The translations under genes were made by a program, and so were the position numbers. From positions 120,932,001-120,996,000 of the forward strand of contig NC_092520.1 of assembly GCF_037038585.1 (NCBI RefSeq): a stretch of 64,000 bases of DNA. Reading direction: 5' to 3'. This stretch comes from Patagioenas fasciata (taxonomy: Eukaryota; Chordata; Aves; Columbiformes; Columbidae). This document shows positions 10,627 through 24,671 of this stretch, piece by piece (within the stretch, counting starts at the first letter, position 1; each line of letters opens with the position of its first letter). The notes beneath the pieces are model-generated. The model was not told the origin of the DNA. It saw only the letters and a program-made list of their open reading frames with translations, and did no database searches.

Positions 10627-13350
10627 CTGCATGGAATGGACATACAATATTGATAGGAACAACAATTATTTAAATCATTCCCACAGAGAGTAACCCAGGA
10701 GGATTTTTCTCAGCTTCTCCACCTGCTACAAAAATTAAACTTGATGGGTTAACTATGTGAACCCGATAGCTTCCCACAATTTCATACACCAGCTTTTGCA
10801 GTGGATCAGGAAAGTATCACACATCAGTTCCTAGTCCACTGTACCAGCACTGCAGCAGCAACAGAAGAATATTCTTGCCAAGAAGGGGCAAACAAAGTGG
10901 TCAGGGTTGACTTCCGACAAACTTCTGACATTGTGTGATAATGAGGGAATTCTGGACTGACAGAATTAAGAAATAAAAAATACTCACAATATCACACACT
11001 CAAGGGCTGGTAGACATAGTGGAAACAAAAGCTGAATAGTTAGTGAGGGAGGATGGAATTTGAAATAAGGAATGATAAAAATTCAGCCACTTGCCCTGTG
11101 ATTTTAAAATGTCTGTTCGCACATTTATTAGTTGCCTATCACGTATAAACCTGTCTACTGCACAGGAAGCACTATTTCCTCATCCTAAATATCTAGCAGA
11201 GCACTGAAATAAGCAGAAAATAATGACAATGTAATTTATTATGCTATCATTATGCATCTTTTTCTCTACCCACTAATTCACATTATGAATCCTTGCAATG
11301 TTTTCTGACAAAGTTCAAACAGAAACCTGTTTCTGGAAAACTGAAAATAACAGAGACTGAAAAATACAAAAGTTATTATTACCCACACAATGTATTGTAT
11401 TATTTCCTATCAGCACTCTAGTTTGGACAAAAGTGGTGTTAATTCAGGTTTCCCAAACTCGGCCTCAAAAAGCATAATGAAATCCAAAACAATGCTTAAC
11501 TTCTTACAGAGACCTTGGGCTCCTCAAGGAAAGCTCTTTACATTCTCTCTGCATCAGATATGCTCAGAATCCACAAAGAGTTTTTGATACAAACAATATA
11601 AATCGTATGGCAAAGTACATCTGCCTCATGATTGCAGTTCTCAAGGGCCTAACTACAACTCCTCATAGATCTTGCCCAGGTTCTCTTACCGTGAAATAAA
11701 AAGGACAAACAAGGGTGAAATAGTATCACATATCAGAAGCTGGAAAAACATATTCCTAGTTCTGTAGCACTATACCAAGATAGCATCATATAACTCATCC
11801 ACAATTTCAGCAATTAAGAGAATTCAAAGCCTATCAAGAACACAAAATAAAAGAAAAGCTCCACATGAAAGTCTGAGGTTATTTCCTAGATTCCTCACTC
11901 TGTTAAAATAATGCTGCATAAAATTAAGCTAAAAAATTTTTCTCTTTGCCTGAGCAGAACTCAGCTTTCACATAAGGAGTGGCACAGAAAACTAATATGG
12001 ATGTTCTTTCTTACATTAGAAAATAAAGCATTTTGATGAGACCTCTTAGTTAAGGAGCAAACAGATTTTACCAAATAAGACTGAGAGCCTCTGTATTTGA
12101 ACAAAGAAATAGAATTTTCTGATTTCTGCCAAGCTATATTATTTTCACTTCTTTATCCTTTACATCTCAAAGTAAGATACTCAGTGAAGTCCACCAGATG
12201 TTGTTTTAGGTCCTTGAGAATTTACATTCAAGAGGCATGTTATGATGATACCATAATATTTAAATTGCAAAGCATTCATGTTTCCATCACAGGTTTCCTT
12301 GTATATTCAGAGCATAAGGAACTGTAGCTACATATATGTGTAACTCAAACTGTCCTGGAAAAGGGTAAAGAACAATATAAACAATTATTAAAAAGGTAGT
12401 TCTCAATATTAGTTTATATATTCATATGTATTATGTTCTCACAAAATATACACCTATAAATGTTTTCCACCTAAAACCAACTTCTTGCAGACTTTGTAAT
12501 CTACATTCAGTGGTGTCACTATCCTACAACAAAACAGGGAAATGCACGTTTATTCTTCACCATCCACAAGGCTGAAGCATAAACAATACTCTTTAAACTA
12601 CTCCGGTTTTATAATAATTTTTTTCTTTGCTCTTTGAAATACACTACCCTAAAACTGAGTATGGACTGTATTGTGTGTAACAATGGTGTCTGAAGACAGA
12701 ACTCTGTAGTCTCAGCTGGAAGTCTTTAAAGCAGACACAATAAGTTTTTGAAGCTCCACTTCAGGTTTATGGTAAGTCCCTGTGAAGTAAGTGACATAAG
12801 CAAATGCTTGCCTCAAATTTTGCTGACTAAGGTTCCCAATCCTTTCTAAACATAACTGGATTCTAAAAATTGAAACTCTTGCCCTCCCAGCACAAAAGTC
12901 CCCATCTTCTCCCTTGCCAAAGCTACCTACCAACAAAGGAACCATCATTACATCTCATTTGACAGGAAACAAACATGCATCAGCTGTCAGCCAGAACCGA
13001 ACACTTAACAATTTACTTTACAGTCTGACCTTACTTCATGCATTTCCTCAGCATTCAATATACTTTCAGATCAGTTAAAAATTGATTTTTTGATTTTTTT
13101 TTTTAATTCAGGCTCCTTTGCATGAGCTCCTTCAGTATCTCTGGCATTTCAACATTTTTTTAGCAACAAGTAAGCAATGAGTTCAGAATCAAGATCAAAA
13201 GCACTTTGTTACTTTTTATAGACTTTCTTCAGCTGGACTCTATCAATTTTTTGGAAAGTGATCGTACTTCTTAATTTTCCTCCAAATTGCAATCAGTCTC
13301 TTTGAACAATTCAAACTTAACACTGGAAATGGTATTAGTTAGCATGTTAC
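10627..13350 (-). other. CNGA3: CNGA3 intron 2
   Basis: A 2.7-kb AT-rich intron with no repeat family or additional exon that I can support. Confidence 0.85.
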
Positions 13351-13467
13351 CTTGCCATTGCTCCCCTGCCTGTGAATGAGCTTGTCTGGGATTCAGATAC
13401 ATGTCTTCCCTCCACAGAAATGACTCTTTGCAGTTCTGAAGATGCATCCTCACACAACGAATGGGTT
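13351..13467 (-). CDS. CNGA3: CNGA3 coding exon 2 (N-terminal cytosolic, possible cassette exon)
   Basis: The exon is 117 nt, entering and leaving in phase 2, after acceptor TTTGCTTTTGCAG and before donor AAG|gtaaca. It gives residues 34-72, beginning RTHSLCEDASSELQ and ending TGRGAMA. It fills the place of the human AHSSSEE...GIA segment between the MAKINTQ exon and the LSR exon. Without it the neighbouring exons still join in frame (AG plus G gives Arg), so it can be skipped. CNGA3 N-terminal splice variants of this kind are known in the family. No domain is assigned. Confidence 0.88.
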
Positions 13468-16400
13468 CTGCAAAAGCAAATTATTTTTTTTTTTAAGAAT
13501 TCCATAGAGCCTCCAGCAGAATTCCACCCCCCTCAAATCTGTTTCTTTCCACCACTACATCAGGAAACAATGCAGCAAACTGTCCTTATTAATATGGCAT
13601 AGGTTTGATAAACATAGAGCTAAGCCTATATTCCTACTTTTCTGGAGTCATCCAACACGAAATGAAGTCAGTGGAGGCTCTGCCACCCATCCCAGCAAGC
13701 TCAGAAGCGGATTCCTTACTGGGCAGTACCAGTCTGGTGTGCAGATACACACCTGTGGGAAGCATGTTTTCCACCCTAACACCTCCTGTAAGGCACCAGC
13801 AGCTTTCCTTCAACAAGGAGTTCAGCCCCAGGGGGGCTTTGAAGTGCCTGCCCACTGCTTTTTTCAGTGCTGTTCTCCCAGACAGTGGGTTTAACAACCT
13901 GGAATTTCTACCAGATTTTACATTAGCTGGTCCAGAGCAGCACCACTGCTGTTCTGACCAGCCTGCTGCCGCCACCTGCATAACTACAGGCCTAACGCTG
14001 CTCTCATTGTAAAGGAAACTTCACTTGCCACAGAGCAAAACAGGCTACAGCTCTTCAGGGCTGCCCTTGGCAGAGGTGAGGTGAGGCAGCTCAGGACTCT
14101 GCCACGTGTGGAAAACACTGCAACAGTAATTTTGAAATTTACTTCACTCGAACCTGGCCTTTACCAGGGTTCACTCTGGATTCTTCTATAAAACTCCAAG
14201 GGATTTCTCTGTGTTTTTCATTCTTTATTATTCACTTCTATAAGACTTTGTCACAGCCATTATGGATCACTTTTTTTCCCCTTTGTAATGCAAACAAGAA
14301 CTCTCACATGACTCTGTTAATCTGTATTGCCAGGAAAACACTGACTATAATGATACTTGCAGTATCTTCCTAAGAACAGGCAACAACATTTTGAATGCCC
14401 ACAAAAGGATAATTAGCAACTCAATTTTGTGTGTAGTCACAGCTGAGAAACTGCAAACAGAGAATTAAAACTTTATTATTTCTTCACAAAGAGCCATGCT
14501 AAGAAAGATAGGTCCTGCCAGTCCCAGAATTCTCAACTTGTTAACTGTTTTCTTCTTCTCTTCTAATATGAACACACCAAGACACATTGCTCCGTATTGA
14601 AAATATTTTTATAGCCTAGATTATGTTGTGGGTACTGAGAATATTGTGGATGTGGTTTCTAGAGGAGAACGAACCAACTCAGGGAACAGAAATCCATTAC
14701 AGATTTTCAGATACACAGAGCTCACATTCAGCTCAAGAAGTCTCCTGAGCTGGATGCTGGGAGAGTATTAGAGGAAACCATGTCGCAGATACTTGCAGTT
14801 TGCCCACTTATTTTTTTCTTTTTTTCCTGGATCATCTGCCTGCAGAACTTCTGGACAAAGGATACTGGACTGGTCTGTCTTTCAGACTGCAGGGCTATGA
14901 CTGTTTATAAGAGCTTTTATTCCTTTTTACAAAAAATATCTATATTTTGTGTGATCTTAGACAGCAATAAATTCTAGCATTCTAACTTCCGTTCTTACTT
15001 ACCAATTATTACTATTTTTGAGTCCTGAAAATACATTTTTAAAAGAAGATAGCGGGAGTTTTTAGAAAATAATTTGAAGTGTCACAATTCAGTTATGAAA
15101 AAGAAAAGTATTTTGCAGAAACAGATAGCCTTTCATGGAGGCTTAAGCCAGCACCTTCTGTTTCATATTTGGATGGATTAGAGGTTTGTGTTGAACCAGT
15201 GACTCAGACGAGGAGTATCTCACTAAATTGCAGTAACTCAGCTGCTTTTAGTGACTCTACATTATGTTATATTTGCTCTAAATATAGGTAATTAAATATA
15301 AGGGTCACAAAATAAAGTAGTGAATAGTAACAGAGAAAACAAAGTAAACATGGATTAAAATACTCTAGGTATCCTTCCAAGTAGAATTTAAAAAAGAAAA
15401 AATATTACCGTAGTGTATTCCTTATCAGTCTAAGAAAACTACCCAAAATGCACTGTTGACCTTTTAGCCCCAGCCTCCTCTATTAACTGCCATTGCTGTG
15501 CTTGGGCATCTGCTGACTATAAGTAAAAGGCTAAGAATGAGGAGCTCAGCTTTATTTTGTGTAAATGCCCAGGAAGGCAATGCAGAATAGCGCCAAGGCA
15601 GCTGAGTGAGCTCTAAACAAGCTAGATCAGGTACCAAAAGCAATGCTGTCCCACCAGCTCCACTTCTCCGCACCATAATACTCGCTAAAAACATCCTCTG
15701 TTTAGTGCTTCATGTGTGCGATCATCACCTCCACACTCCTCAGCAGCGTGAAAAGCTGCTTGCCACTATCCCCGCACAGGCTCATTGTATTTTGTGCATC
15801 TGTAACACTGAGAGTTTTACCAAGTGTCTGTCCAGGGTATGGCTTTTGGTGTCCAGGGCCAGAAATATGTTGAGAAATGTTTTAATCTAGGTGAAAGAAA
15901 ACATGACCTGATCTGAACACCTTCCAATCTGATCCAGAGTCCCATGAAACACATTAAAAACTTCAAATTATTTCAATTACTACCTGGTCAGGCTATTACC
16001 AGTAAGTGACTACACACACTCATTAAAAAGAAAATATTCTGTAGGGAAAAGAAAGGCAAAACTCTCAGACTTAGCTGTTGGTATCAAATTGGGTGGACTA
16101 TGGACTCACGCAGTGAAATTCTGAAATCTACATTTTTATTTTGGTTGCTTGACTGTTCTTAAAAACCAACTATCATCTGATTACTCTGCATGTGCATCAA
16201 GAATTTCTACAACTAGGTTTATGTTATAACTAAATATAAAAATTTGTAAATAAATTCAGATTTGCCTTACAAAAAAGTTATAGATATATCATGTGTAGAC
16301 AACTCAGGAAAATCAAAATGATTTTGTGAAAACAGTTCTAAAGTACTTGCATTTCACTTTTACAAATACAGCTTATGTATATCTGCAACAGGATCAGAAA

Positions 16401-19400
16401 ACAATACACAAAGGACTCCACCAGGCAACTCTTATGAAAGCATCTGTCCCATGTTACACAGCAATCACAAGTATATTCCACTTTAATTATTGTAACTCCC
16501 TGTTATAACTCTTGTAAAACTGACATACTCATTCCTGATTTTCCTCAGCGCTGTTCAAGTACCACAGGAGACCTTATTCATTAGCTGACTTTGTACCGAT
16601 GCAGAGGGACAGTTACAGATAGAGCTTTTGATGTTACACCTTCAACACATGTGACATAGTTCCTATTTTATTTTTACAAAGATGGACTCATTCCCATCTG
16701 GACTCCACAACTTTGTTCGGTATCTGCAACAAAACAGTAACCACTGCCATTACTATCCACAGGTGTTACATGGTCTGAAATCAACACAAGAGAATACACA
16801 GAGTCCCAAGAAACAAAGAGCAGGTTACAAAGCAGAAATACCAGCAGAAGATTGTGCCTCCTTAGGTTATGCTGAAAAATATTCTATTTCTATGGAGGTA
16901 GCAATCTCACTGTATCTAAGAGAAAGCTCACTGACACTGAGGTGTCTGCTCTCTGCCTCTTCAGGCATGGCCAATTTATTCCCATGCTTTGAGATATCTA
17001 GTGGACTAAGCTCTGGGAAAGATATTTAAATCAGCACCTGCTCTGTACGTCTCTCTTGCCCTAACTTAATTTGGCTCTAAATCTACACAAAGATCTTCAA
17101 GCAAACCCCAGAAGACTGTTTTCACCTAAAACACATGCAAATAATCCAGAATTTTCATTTAGTAGTAATTGTTTTGAAGTTCTGATCAGTTAAACAGGAA
17201 TTGATGAAGCCCTTTCAAGTAATTACTATGAGCCGTACTTCAAGGGTGGGATTTGGCTTCAGTTGGCAGTGACCTAAATTAGGGTATCTAATACAAGCTG
17301 AGTATATTAAATTTCCATTATAGTCAATTGCCATATTAGAGCTTGGTTCAGTTGCTTCAGCATAGGAGTCTAGCACGATTGGGAATACCTCAAAATACTT
17401 TATCTGACCTCTCCAGAGCACACAGGTCTTAGCGCGCATCCACTAGCCCCAGCTAAATGCTTCAGATATTCTATGGTATCTCAAATAGCTTCAGGTGACT
17501 ATTTTAGGCAACTAAATATCTCTTATTATCAACAGAGCCAAACAAGCCTGAAGAGCTATTCGATTTCAGGGTAAACTGGACAGCTCCTGGGCACCACTGA
17601 GCATTAGTACTGACCACATCTCCGCTGATGACAGCATGAACATACAGACACTGAAATCCACATGTCTACAAGGCTCAGCTGAAACCTACTTCCAATCCTT
17701 AGAGAGCCAGTGTCTATAAGATAATGTGCTGCCTGTCGTATTTGAGCTGCTTCAATACAGAGGCTCAGATTTTTAAAATGAGGACTCATTTGTTATTTTT
17801 TGTTTTGTTGATTTTTGTTTTAACAAAATGGACCAACATTACAGCACACTACACTATAAGAACATGGGCACATGAATCACCTACTCCAGCGTAATTGAGA
17901 ATGACAGTTTAAAGATCACCTGCAGCTTTCTGTTAACTGTTTCAGTGAATGCTTTTCCTTGGTGATATGGCATTTCACAACAGAAAACTACTTAAGCACA
18001 TCCTTAGCATTAAGCATAAATTTAACACCTACTGACTTTAATGAGAACTAAGTAATGTACTTAATTGCTTCATTAAACTATAGCCAACAGGAGCTGGAGG
18101 ACGATAGAGGAAAAGGAGAAATGCTGCTACTGCAGAAAAGCTGCTTTTTTTTCTAATGCTTATAGTTGTATATTTTGCTACTAGGCAAAGAAGGGCTAAA
18201 ATTTTGGATGGGATCTATCTTTTCGTACATATTCTAAAACAAATCTGAACTAAAAATATGTGTATTAAAATTCTTTGAGTGGTATTACAAAGGTATGGTA
18301 TATACTTACTAGCAGCCACTTCAGTAATCAAAAAACCTTAAATATGAGATCTCTTCTACAGAGTGAGATTGTATCTTTTTACTCATGTATGAACTCCTGT
18401 AATTAATGCTGATAACAGCAAACTTCATTTTAAATAAATGGTTCTTCAAGACCATCATCATCATGATAAAGAGCAATTCCTATTTCAGTCTATCTGTCAT
18501 AAGCAAGTCACTGCCTCTGAAACTGCAGATGGCTGCAGTGATTTAATTCTACATTTAAACCTTTATAACCACACTCTCACATCCCTGTCAGTAATTCCAT
18601 TCTATGAGCTGCCAATCACTGATATCCTCTACAAAAAGGACATTGGAAAAAAAAAAGGAAAGGAAGAGGCTCATTTTGATCTGTGCTTTCTCTATTTCTG
18701 AGATACCACTGTAAATAGAGATGAAGGGACATAGCTCTTGTATATCTCCCTAAGGAGACCATGGGGTAGTATAATAAAGTCAAGCAAGCCAGACTGTGCA
18801 GAATAAAAGCAGCTCCATTTTCTTTAGTGCAGGTATACCTACATGGCAGAAGGTATCAGGTAAGCAAAGCAGAAAGAAAAAATAAAGGACAGATTCGAAC
18901 AGGAGAGGGATCACGGGATCATACCCATCCTAGACACTAGGGGCATGCAATCCCAAATTATGCTAACACAGGCAATCCTACCAGCCCTGCGGAATTTTAG
19001 GTGCTCTAGTCTGGGTATGGATCTAAACAGCAAGAGACAGTCTGACAAGGTCCACATAGTGGAAGTGCTTGATCGTAACAAGCCAGAAGCAGAACACTTT
19101 TTCCAGTCTGTACAGGTGCTGTGGATCATCAGACACTTTCCTGCAGGCCCAGCAGGGTTTGCCCAGGCTAGAGAAATGACTGGTACTGTGTAAAACCATC
19201 AAAACAGAGAAAGGTGAATGCAAAGAAAACATTACAGGTCCATGGTACGGTGAGAGGCTCTGAAAAGACAATACAGAAATGTGGATATTTTTTATACACT
19301 ACAGACGTCTGCTATGACAGGAACCAGGTGATTTGCAGAGGCTACTTTTAAAAAAATTTCCTGAGGCTTTTCACTGCACGGCACTGGGAGGACCCCTTTT

Positions 19401-19732
19401 TCTTCAAATCTCACAGACTGGGGAAGCACAGACCCTGTTGTCTGCTTGGTGACCTGAGAAAGAGGTTTCCCCTTAATGAGTTGGTGTAATTCCCACTGAT
19501 GTGAAAATGGCATTTATTCCTGAATTAATACAGATTCTGCTTCCAAAACTGCAAGCCATGACAACCCTTCTTTTGCTGTCACTTTTATACTTTGGATATA
19601 CATCGTTAAATCAGTAAAGTGCACTGGATCAACAATATCACAGTATAACACTCCCACATTGCAGAGCTAAGAGGAACGTCACAAATTACACAGCAATCTG
19701 TCCTCCAGACTGCCATGAAAGGAATATATTAC
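13468..19732 (-). other. CNGA3: CNGA3 intron 1 of the coding region
   Basis: A 6.3-kb intron. A locally GC-richer block at about 13,660-14,110 is open on both strands for over 100 codons, but it has no recognisable product and no splice context, so I leave it unannotated. Otherwise it is AT-rich unique sequence. Confidence 0.8.
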
Positions 19733-19833
19733 CTGATATAGCCATTTTCAATCCTTTCAATATCTTCATCGGTTGTTCTGATAGACAGTCTGTGCACACC
19801 AGGGTAGGAGTGCTGGGTGTTGATTTTTGCCAT
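19733..19833 (-). CDS. CNGA3: CNGA3 coding exon 1 (start codon exon)
   Basis: The ATG is at 19,833-19,831. The exon encodes 33 residues, MAKINTQHSYPGVHRLSIRT followed by TDEDIERIENGYI, and two bases of codon 34. The MAKINTQ start and the ENG motif near residue 31 are characteristic of vertebrate CNGA3. The donor CAG|gtaata falls at 19,733. A strong acceptor (TTTTTCCTGTTTCAG) precedes base 19,864, so the exon also carries about 31 bases of 5' UTR, and at least one further non-coding exon must lie upstream (to the right). The segment is the extreme cytosolic N terminus. Confidence 0.93.
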
Positions 19834-19864
19834 TTTGCTTCACATATCAACATCTAAATGACAG
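19834..19864 (-). other. CNGA3: CNGA3 5' UTR part of the start-codon exon
   Basis: These 31 bases lie between a strong polypyrimidine-AG acceptor and the ATG. They show that transcription starts further to the right. A second AG closer to the ATG (after GTCATTT) could give a shorter leader. Confidence 0.7.
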
Positions 19865-22173
19865 CTGAAACAGGAAAAACACATTTTGTAAAGGCTGCAA
19901 AATAAATGTGCTCAGTACTTGAAAAGAGTGATTTCTTAAAACAATGGAACAGCAAAAAGCAAATTCAACCACTGAAAGAATAACCAATGATATTTCCACA
20001 CACAATACCTGTTTATTTACTTGCACTGGATGGAAAAAAAGTCCTACTAAAAGTGTAACAAAGACAATTCATTGTGACCAAAGAAAAGGGTTAAATGAAA
20101 CTAAAATCTTTCTAGTCTCCAGCTATCTGAATCCCTACACTGCCATACCTATTATCTATAGTGAAATTGCATTTAAAATCTCATTAAAAGATTACAGTTA
20201 GAAAGCCAACCGAAAAACGTTAGGTAATACATGTGCTAGGATAACACATTCCACTTTCAGTTGATCTCCTTGTGCTAATTTTATCTATTTTATGATGAAG
20301 TTTTTTATTCTGAAAATGCATATTAACCAAGTAGATAATTAATGAAATGTGTCCCTCAGCTGAATATATGCTATGCATTAATTCTGTATTATCTAAACCC
20401 TGCACTAAACATGTAGTAGGTTTTTTCCCATCTATTTCCAGATGTCATTTTTGTTATAATGCCTCAAGACAAGCTCTACTAAGATACTTAGCAGCCCAGC
20501 TCTTACAAGATTCAGGAAATTCCTAAATTCCTTTCCAGATTTGGTCTTCAATGCCTTAGCAACGTAAGTGAAATTCATATCACACCTAACCCTGCTAAAC
20601 AGGTTTTAAGACTCAAGAAAAGTGTCTCTAAAATGAGGGACTGAAAGACTCTCAGTGAAAATTCTGAATTTTGAATTTTTTTTCTAAGCTTTGAAACTCC
20701 ATTCAGGAACCTTTTTTTTGTTTGAGATACACCTCTTGGGATTGTTCAACTACCTCAGTCCACCTACTGTCCGTTTTTCACCTGTAATCCTCTGTCTCAT
20801 TGACCATGTAACATTCAGCTTTAGCAGCCAATGAAACACAGATCTTATAGAAACTAACATTCTTCCCTGAATTACTCCTGAAGCAAAGCTCACAATCCAT
20901 GTTTAGGTCTGTGTAACGTATCCAATTTCTTAAAAAAACACACACTTGATTTGCCCTGCACTAAACTCCTAGCGAATTAAAGGGAATCATATACAACTTT
21001 TAAAATCATTTAATATATTTCAAAATATAAAATAGATTGCCTTAATTTTTGCATCCAGATACAATGAAATAATGAAAATATCCTAGGGCATAATTTAACA
21101 GTGGAAAATCTGTTTAGTATTTCCCATTTCTAATTTTGCCTCAGTGCAAGTAAATTGATAGATAACTGTGTGTCATCTTAAAACTGAGTCCTGTTAATTT
21201 AAGCTTTAATAAGGAAAAAATGGGCATTCCTACGACACACCGATATATTAAAAAAAAAAAAAAAAGGGGGTCTTCTCAACCCACTCTCGGATTTGAATGT
21301 TCACTCAAGAATTAATTCCTAAAGTGCTGATAATTTATGCTAAAAACATGACTGAATATAAAAATGCTAACCGGAACAGTCTCACAAAAGGAATAGATTT
21401 TGTCTGTTCAAAAAAATCTGCCAAATTATTTATATTTCTGTTACTGTATATCTGTATATACTGTATATTATAAATATCAATGAATAAGATTTCTTTTAGA
21501 AAGTATTCAGCCTTTGAGAGACAAACATTGTTATTAGTAAACTGACCAGCCAAATGAATAGATTTCAGAATAGGTATGATGCCAAAAATATCTCATTTCC
21601 AGGAAAACTGTTCATAAATAATTTTTTTGTTATAATTACTGCTTCCGTTACATACTTTATTACACAGAATTAGATGACATGCAATAGCGCTTTGTTGATT
21701 AGTGCATTTATTTTGCCGTAATAGGGAATATGAAGGTAACTCACATTTCTCACATATCAGTTTGAACATAACCCAAGGTAAAAAGCAAACGTATTTTTCC
21801 TTCTGTTATTACTGATTTCTTCAAAGTTCAGCTTACCAAAATCTGAAGAAGTAGCCTACAATTTACACTCTGCCTCGCTATACAGGTACCAAGACTTCAG
21901 TTACAATGGGAGGCTACAAGACCAAGATATCCAAGGTGTCACAGCCACGTCTCTAAAAACAGAGCAGCATGTGTCCTGCTGACAAATTGTTATGCACATC
22001 CATAAAGTAAGGCACACTAGAAAATTGCTTCTTCCTACTAATGCTCTTGCTACCTATTTCATTTCCACTGCTTTGAGTCTCACAAAACTTAACTTTTAAG
22101 AGTAAGGTGGTAAGTAAGCTGCTTGGATTTTACTGCTCCATATAGTCTCTCCTTTAGAGCTCAGCCAAATAAT

Positions 22174-22228
22174 TTTGGGTTTGGTTTTGTTGTTTGTTGT
22201 TGATTTTGGGTTTGTTTGTTTGTTTTTT
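22174..22228. repeat. GTTT-type simple repeat
   Basis: A T/G-rich run of TTTG and GTTTGTTTG units with interruptions. Confidence 0.8.
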
Positions 22229-23084
22229 AACAGAACTCTCCACCACATTGCAGAAGGGAGAGATAAAATGTCACTCTTCCACTGAACAGCATCATGTATT
22301 CCCCACACATGCCCATTGAACTTCTAGCTTATTCTACTTCAAGGTTTTAAAAATTTGATGGTGGGACAAACAGAATTATTCATAAGATAAGTAAAAAGCA
22401 TGAACATCTTTTCTAAGGATGTATTTCCAACAGAAAGTTAGTACTGAGTTAAGATCTTGATCAGTTCTGCCACCTAACACAACAAGAGCCCTGTCACTGG
22501 TTCTGGTGATTCACTATCAGAATGCTATCCATCTACAGCAGTTCTTAAACAAGGGTCACCTGCTTTATAATCTCCAACAAAACAAGTAACTCTTTTAAAA
22601 CAATGAAAGTATGAGATAATAAAAACCTTCTGAAATCTAGGGATGATGTATATAATTTGCTACCAACAACATGTAGTATCTCACTGAAAAGATGTGTTGC
22701 TTTTGGATCTGAAGAGTAGTGAACAACACCTTTCTGTATTTCAAACGCTAAAGGTGGATTTCCAGACCTGTCATTTCTTCATCAGTTCCTGAAAGCTTGG
22801 TTAAAAACCATTAAGTACATTATTTTATTAAACGTGAAACTGAAATAGCTTCTCCAGATGTTACTAATCTCCTGGAATTAGATACTACTGCTCTGGAATT
22901 AGACATAACTATTAGGTACTGCAATTAGATATTCATAATCTCCTGGAATGGTTTGAGTATGCCAGTGGAGCACTGAACACAGGTAACAGCTGTATACCTT
23001 ATTTAGACTTCCAAAAGCTATGCCACTAAAGAAACAAAACAAATCATAGGGTACGAAACCAAATACTATTTTGGATGAAAAACC

Positions 23085-23835
23085 ATCTACTTAGAAGACA
23101 GAAAACAAGAACGGAACTAAACGGTCACCTTCACTACTGCAAAAGTTTAAGAACGATATTCCTCAGGGTTCCATAAGAAAACCTCTCACTAATGATGCTG
23201 ATGAAAAGGAGCAGTGAGACAAGAAGATCTTAGGATGGCAAAAAGTACTATGGGCAGGAGAAACAAAAGAGGAATGCCAGGAGCTTCAGGGTGATCCCCA
23301 TCAACTCCAATAATTTCTCAATTTGATGGCTAGTGAGGTGCAACATAGACAAATGGAGATATATGAACACTGGTGAAAAGCATGTAAACTACTACCTTAT
23401 ATGCTTCCAAGGAGGGATGTATATATCGAAAGTGTTAATGACACAAAGAACATTAAAACTGCTCCATGAAACAGCAGTGCAGACTTACCTAGAACACTAT
23501 TAGTCCTTCTCTTTAACAGAAAGATACTGCAGAATAAAAGCATGGCAGGAATGATCAAGGACATAGAAAAAGAAAAAAGAAAAACACGGCTTGTTTACCC
23601 TAGAGAGGCAAAGAGTAAGAAGCTATAAAATAAAAATATGTGGGCAAAATTGGTGCCCTTACAATTGGTGCTCTTACAATGATTCCAGCCATAAAATCCA
23701 AATTCAATATATAGTGTGGTCTGAACTTTTATTCTGCACTAAACTGGAGGAAAGGAGGAGGGGAAAATTCCACAGAAATACAACCCTACCATTAAGCAAT
23801 GAAATACATGAATACATTTTTGGAAGGAACTAGGC
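23085..23835 (+). mobile_element. Degraded old CR1 LINE fragment
   Basis: A diverged match, by eye, to the 3' half of CR1-type elements. The order of recognisable pieces is a CTCAGGGTTCC motif, a run resembling GATGAAAAGGAGCAG, an ACAAATGGAGAT-like block, then ATGATCAAGGACATAGAAAA, a TTTACCCTAGAGAGGCAAAG segment and AAAATTCCACAGAAATACAA. These correspond in order to parts of CR1 ORF2 and the region after it. All frames are broken. The copy is clearly older than the other CR1 fragments in the window, and its ends are approximate. Confidence 0.5.
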
Positions 23836-24671
23836 AGAATGGATGAAGCTTCATTATTAAATTGTGCTGTGCAGCTATGGTAAAGAGAGACAGAATACAG
23901 GAGCAGTAGAAATAAATGGTGCAGTAATTTGGGTACAGTGCAGGTGGTGAAACCTGAAGCAATGTGGTCTGGCCCTCGCTATCTGATAAAGGAGAAATAT
24001 TTGTTCCTTCTAAGCCTCCAAGGTTCCAAATGATGTATGTTTAATGGTCTAGGGAGGAGATCAGCATTTCAAAACTGGATCCAAAACCTGGCAAGTAACT
24101 GACTAAGGAGCAGCTTAAAATGAGCATGGTGCTATCAGGAGTCAGCAGGAAAATGTCGCAGAGGCCTAAGACTGTGCAAACACCTTTTGCAGGGCCTCAG
24201 GCAGACAGCTCCAGCTGCCTGGGGTCTGCAATCCTAAAACTGCCACTAAAAGCTCGTGTTTACAAGACAGTTTTAAGAACTGAGTTAGGACTCAGCTTTG
24301 TATTTAAAAACAGAGTTGTGTTGAGTGGCGAGTTGGCCTTGGCTGGCTCCCAGATGCCCATCCAACTGCCCTCTCAGTCTCTCTCCTCAGCAGTCCAGGG
24401 GGAGAAAGTATGAAGAGAAAGCTCACTGGTTGAGATAAGGTCAGAAAGATCACTTACCAATTATCATCACTGACAAAACAGACTCAAATTGGGGAAAACT
24501 AATTTATTGCCAATTAAAATACGCAGTTGGACAGCAAGAAACAACAAAAACACCCCATCCCTCTCTTTTTTTCCCCAGATTCAACCTCACTCCTACATTC
24601 CCAACCCCTCTACTTCCTCCACCCTGCCCAGCAGTGCAGGGGCTGGAGAATGGGGGGTTGTGGACAGTCCA

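Larger units (their letters stand above)
1..19864 (-). other. CNGA3: CNGA3 gene, 5' portion (cone CNG channel alpha subunit), runs off the left edge
   Basis: Seven coding exons on the minus strand (19,833-19,733; 13,467-13,351; 10,626-10,447; 8,878-8,825; 4,446-4,315; 2,587-2,480; 1,556-1,450) join in phase to give residues 1-266. All have AG acceptors and GT donors. The product begins MAKINTQHSYPG and contains [12 protein letters not shown] and ACFDELQ, which are recognisable CNGA3 landmarks. In cones the channel (CNGA3 with CNGB3) is a cGMP-gated cation channel of the outer-segment membrane that closes in light. The window covers the cytosolic N terminus, S1 and S2. The last exon, with S3-S6, pore, C-linker and cyclic-nucleotide-binding domain, must lie left of base 1, because the exon at 1,450 ends with an open phase-1 donor and nothing between 1 and 1,449 continues it. 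Confidence 0.93.

Noticed and set aside
13605-14012. 135-codon plus frame and 115-codon minus frame
   Set aside because: Both strands are open over the same GC-moderate block, no product is recognised, and neither continues into the phase of the nearby CNGA3 exon.
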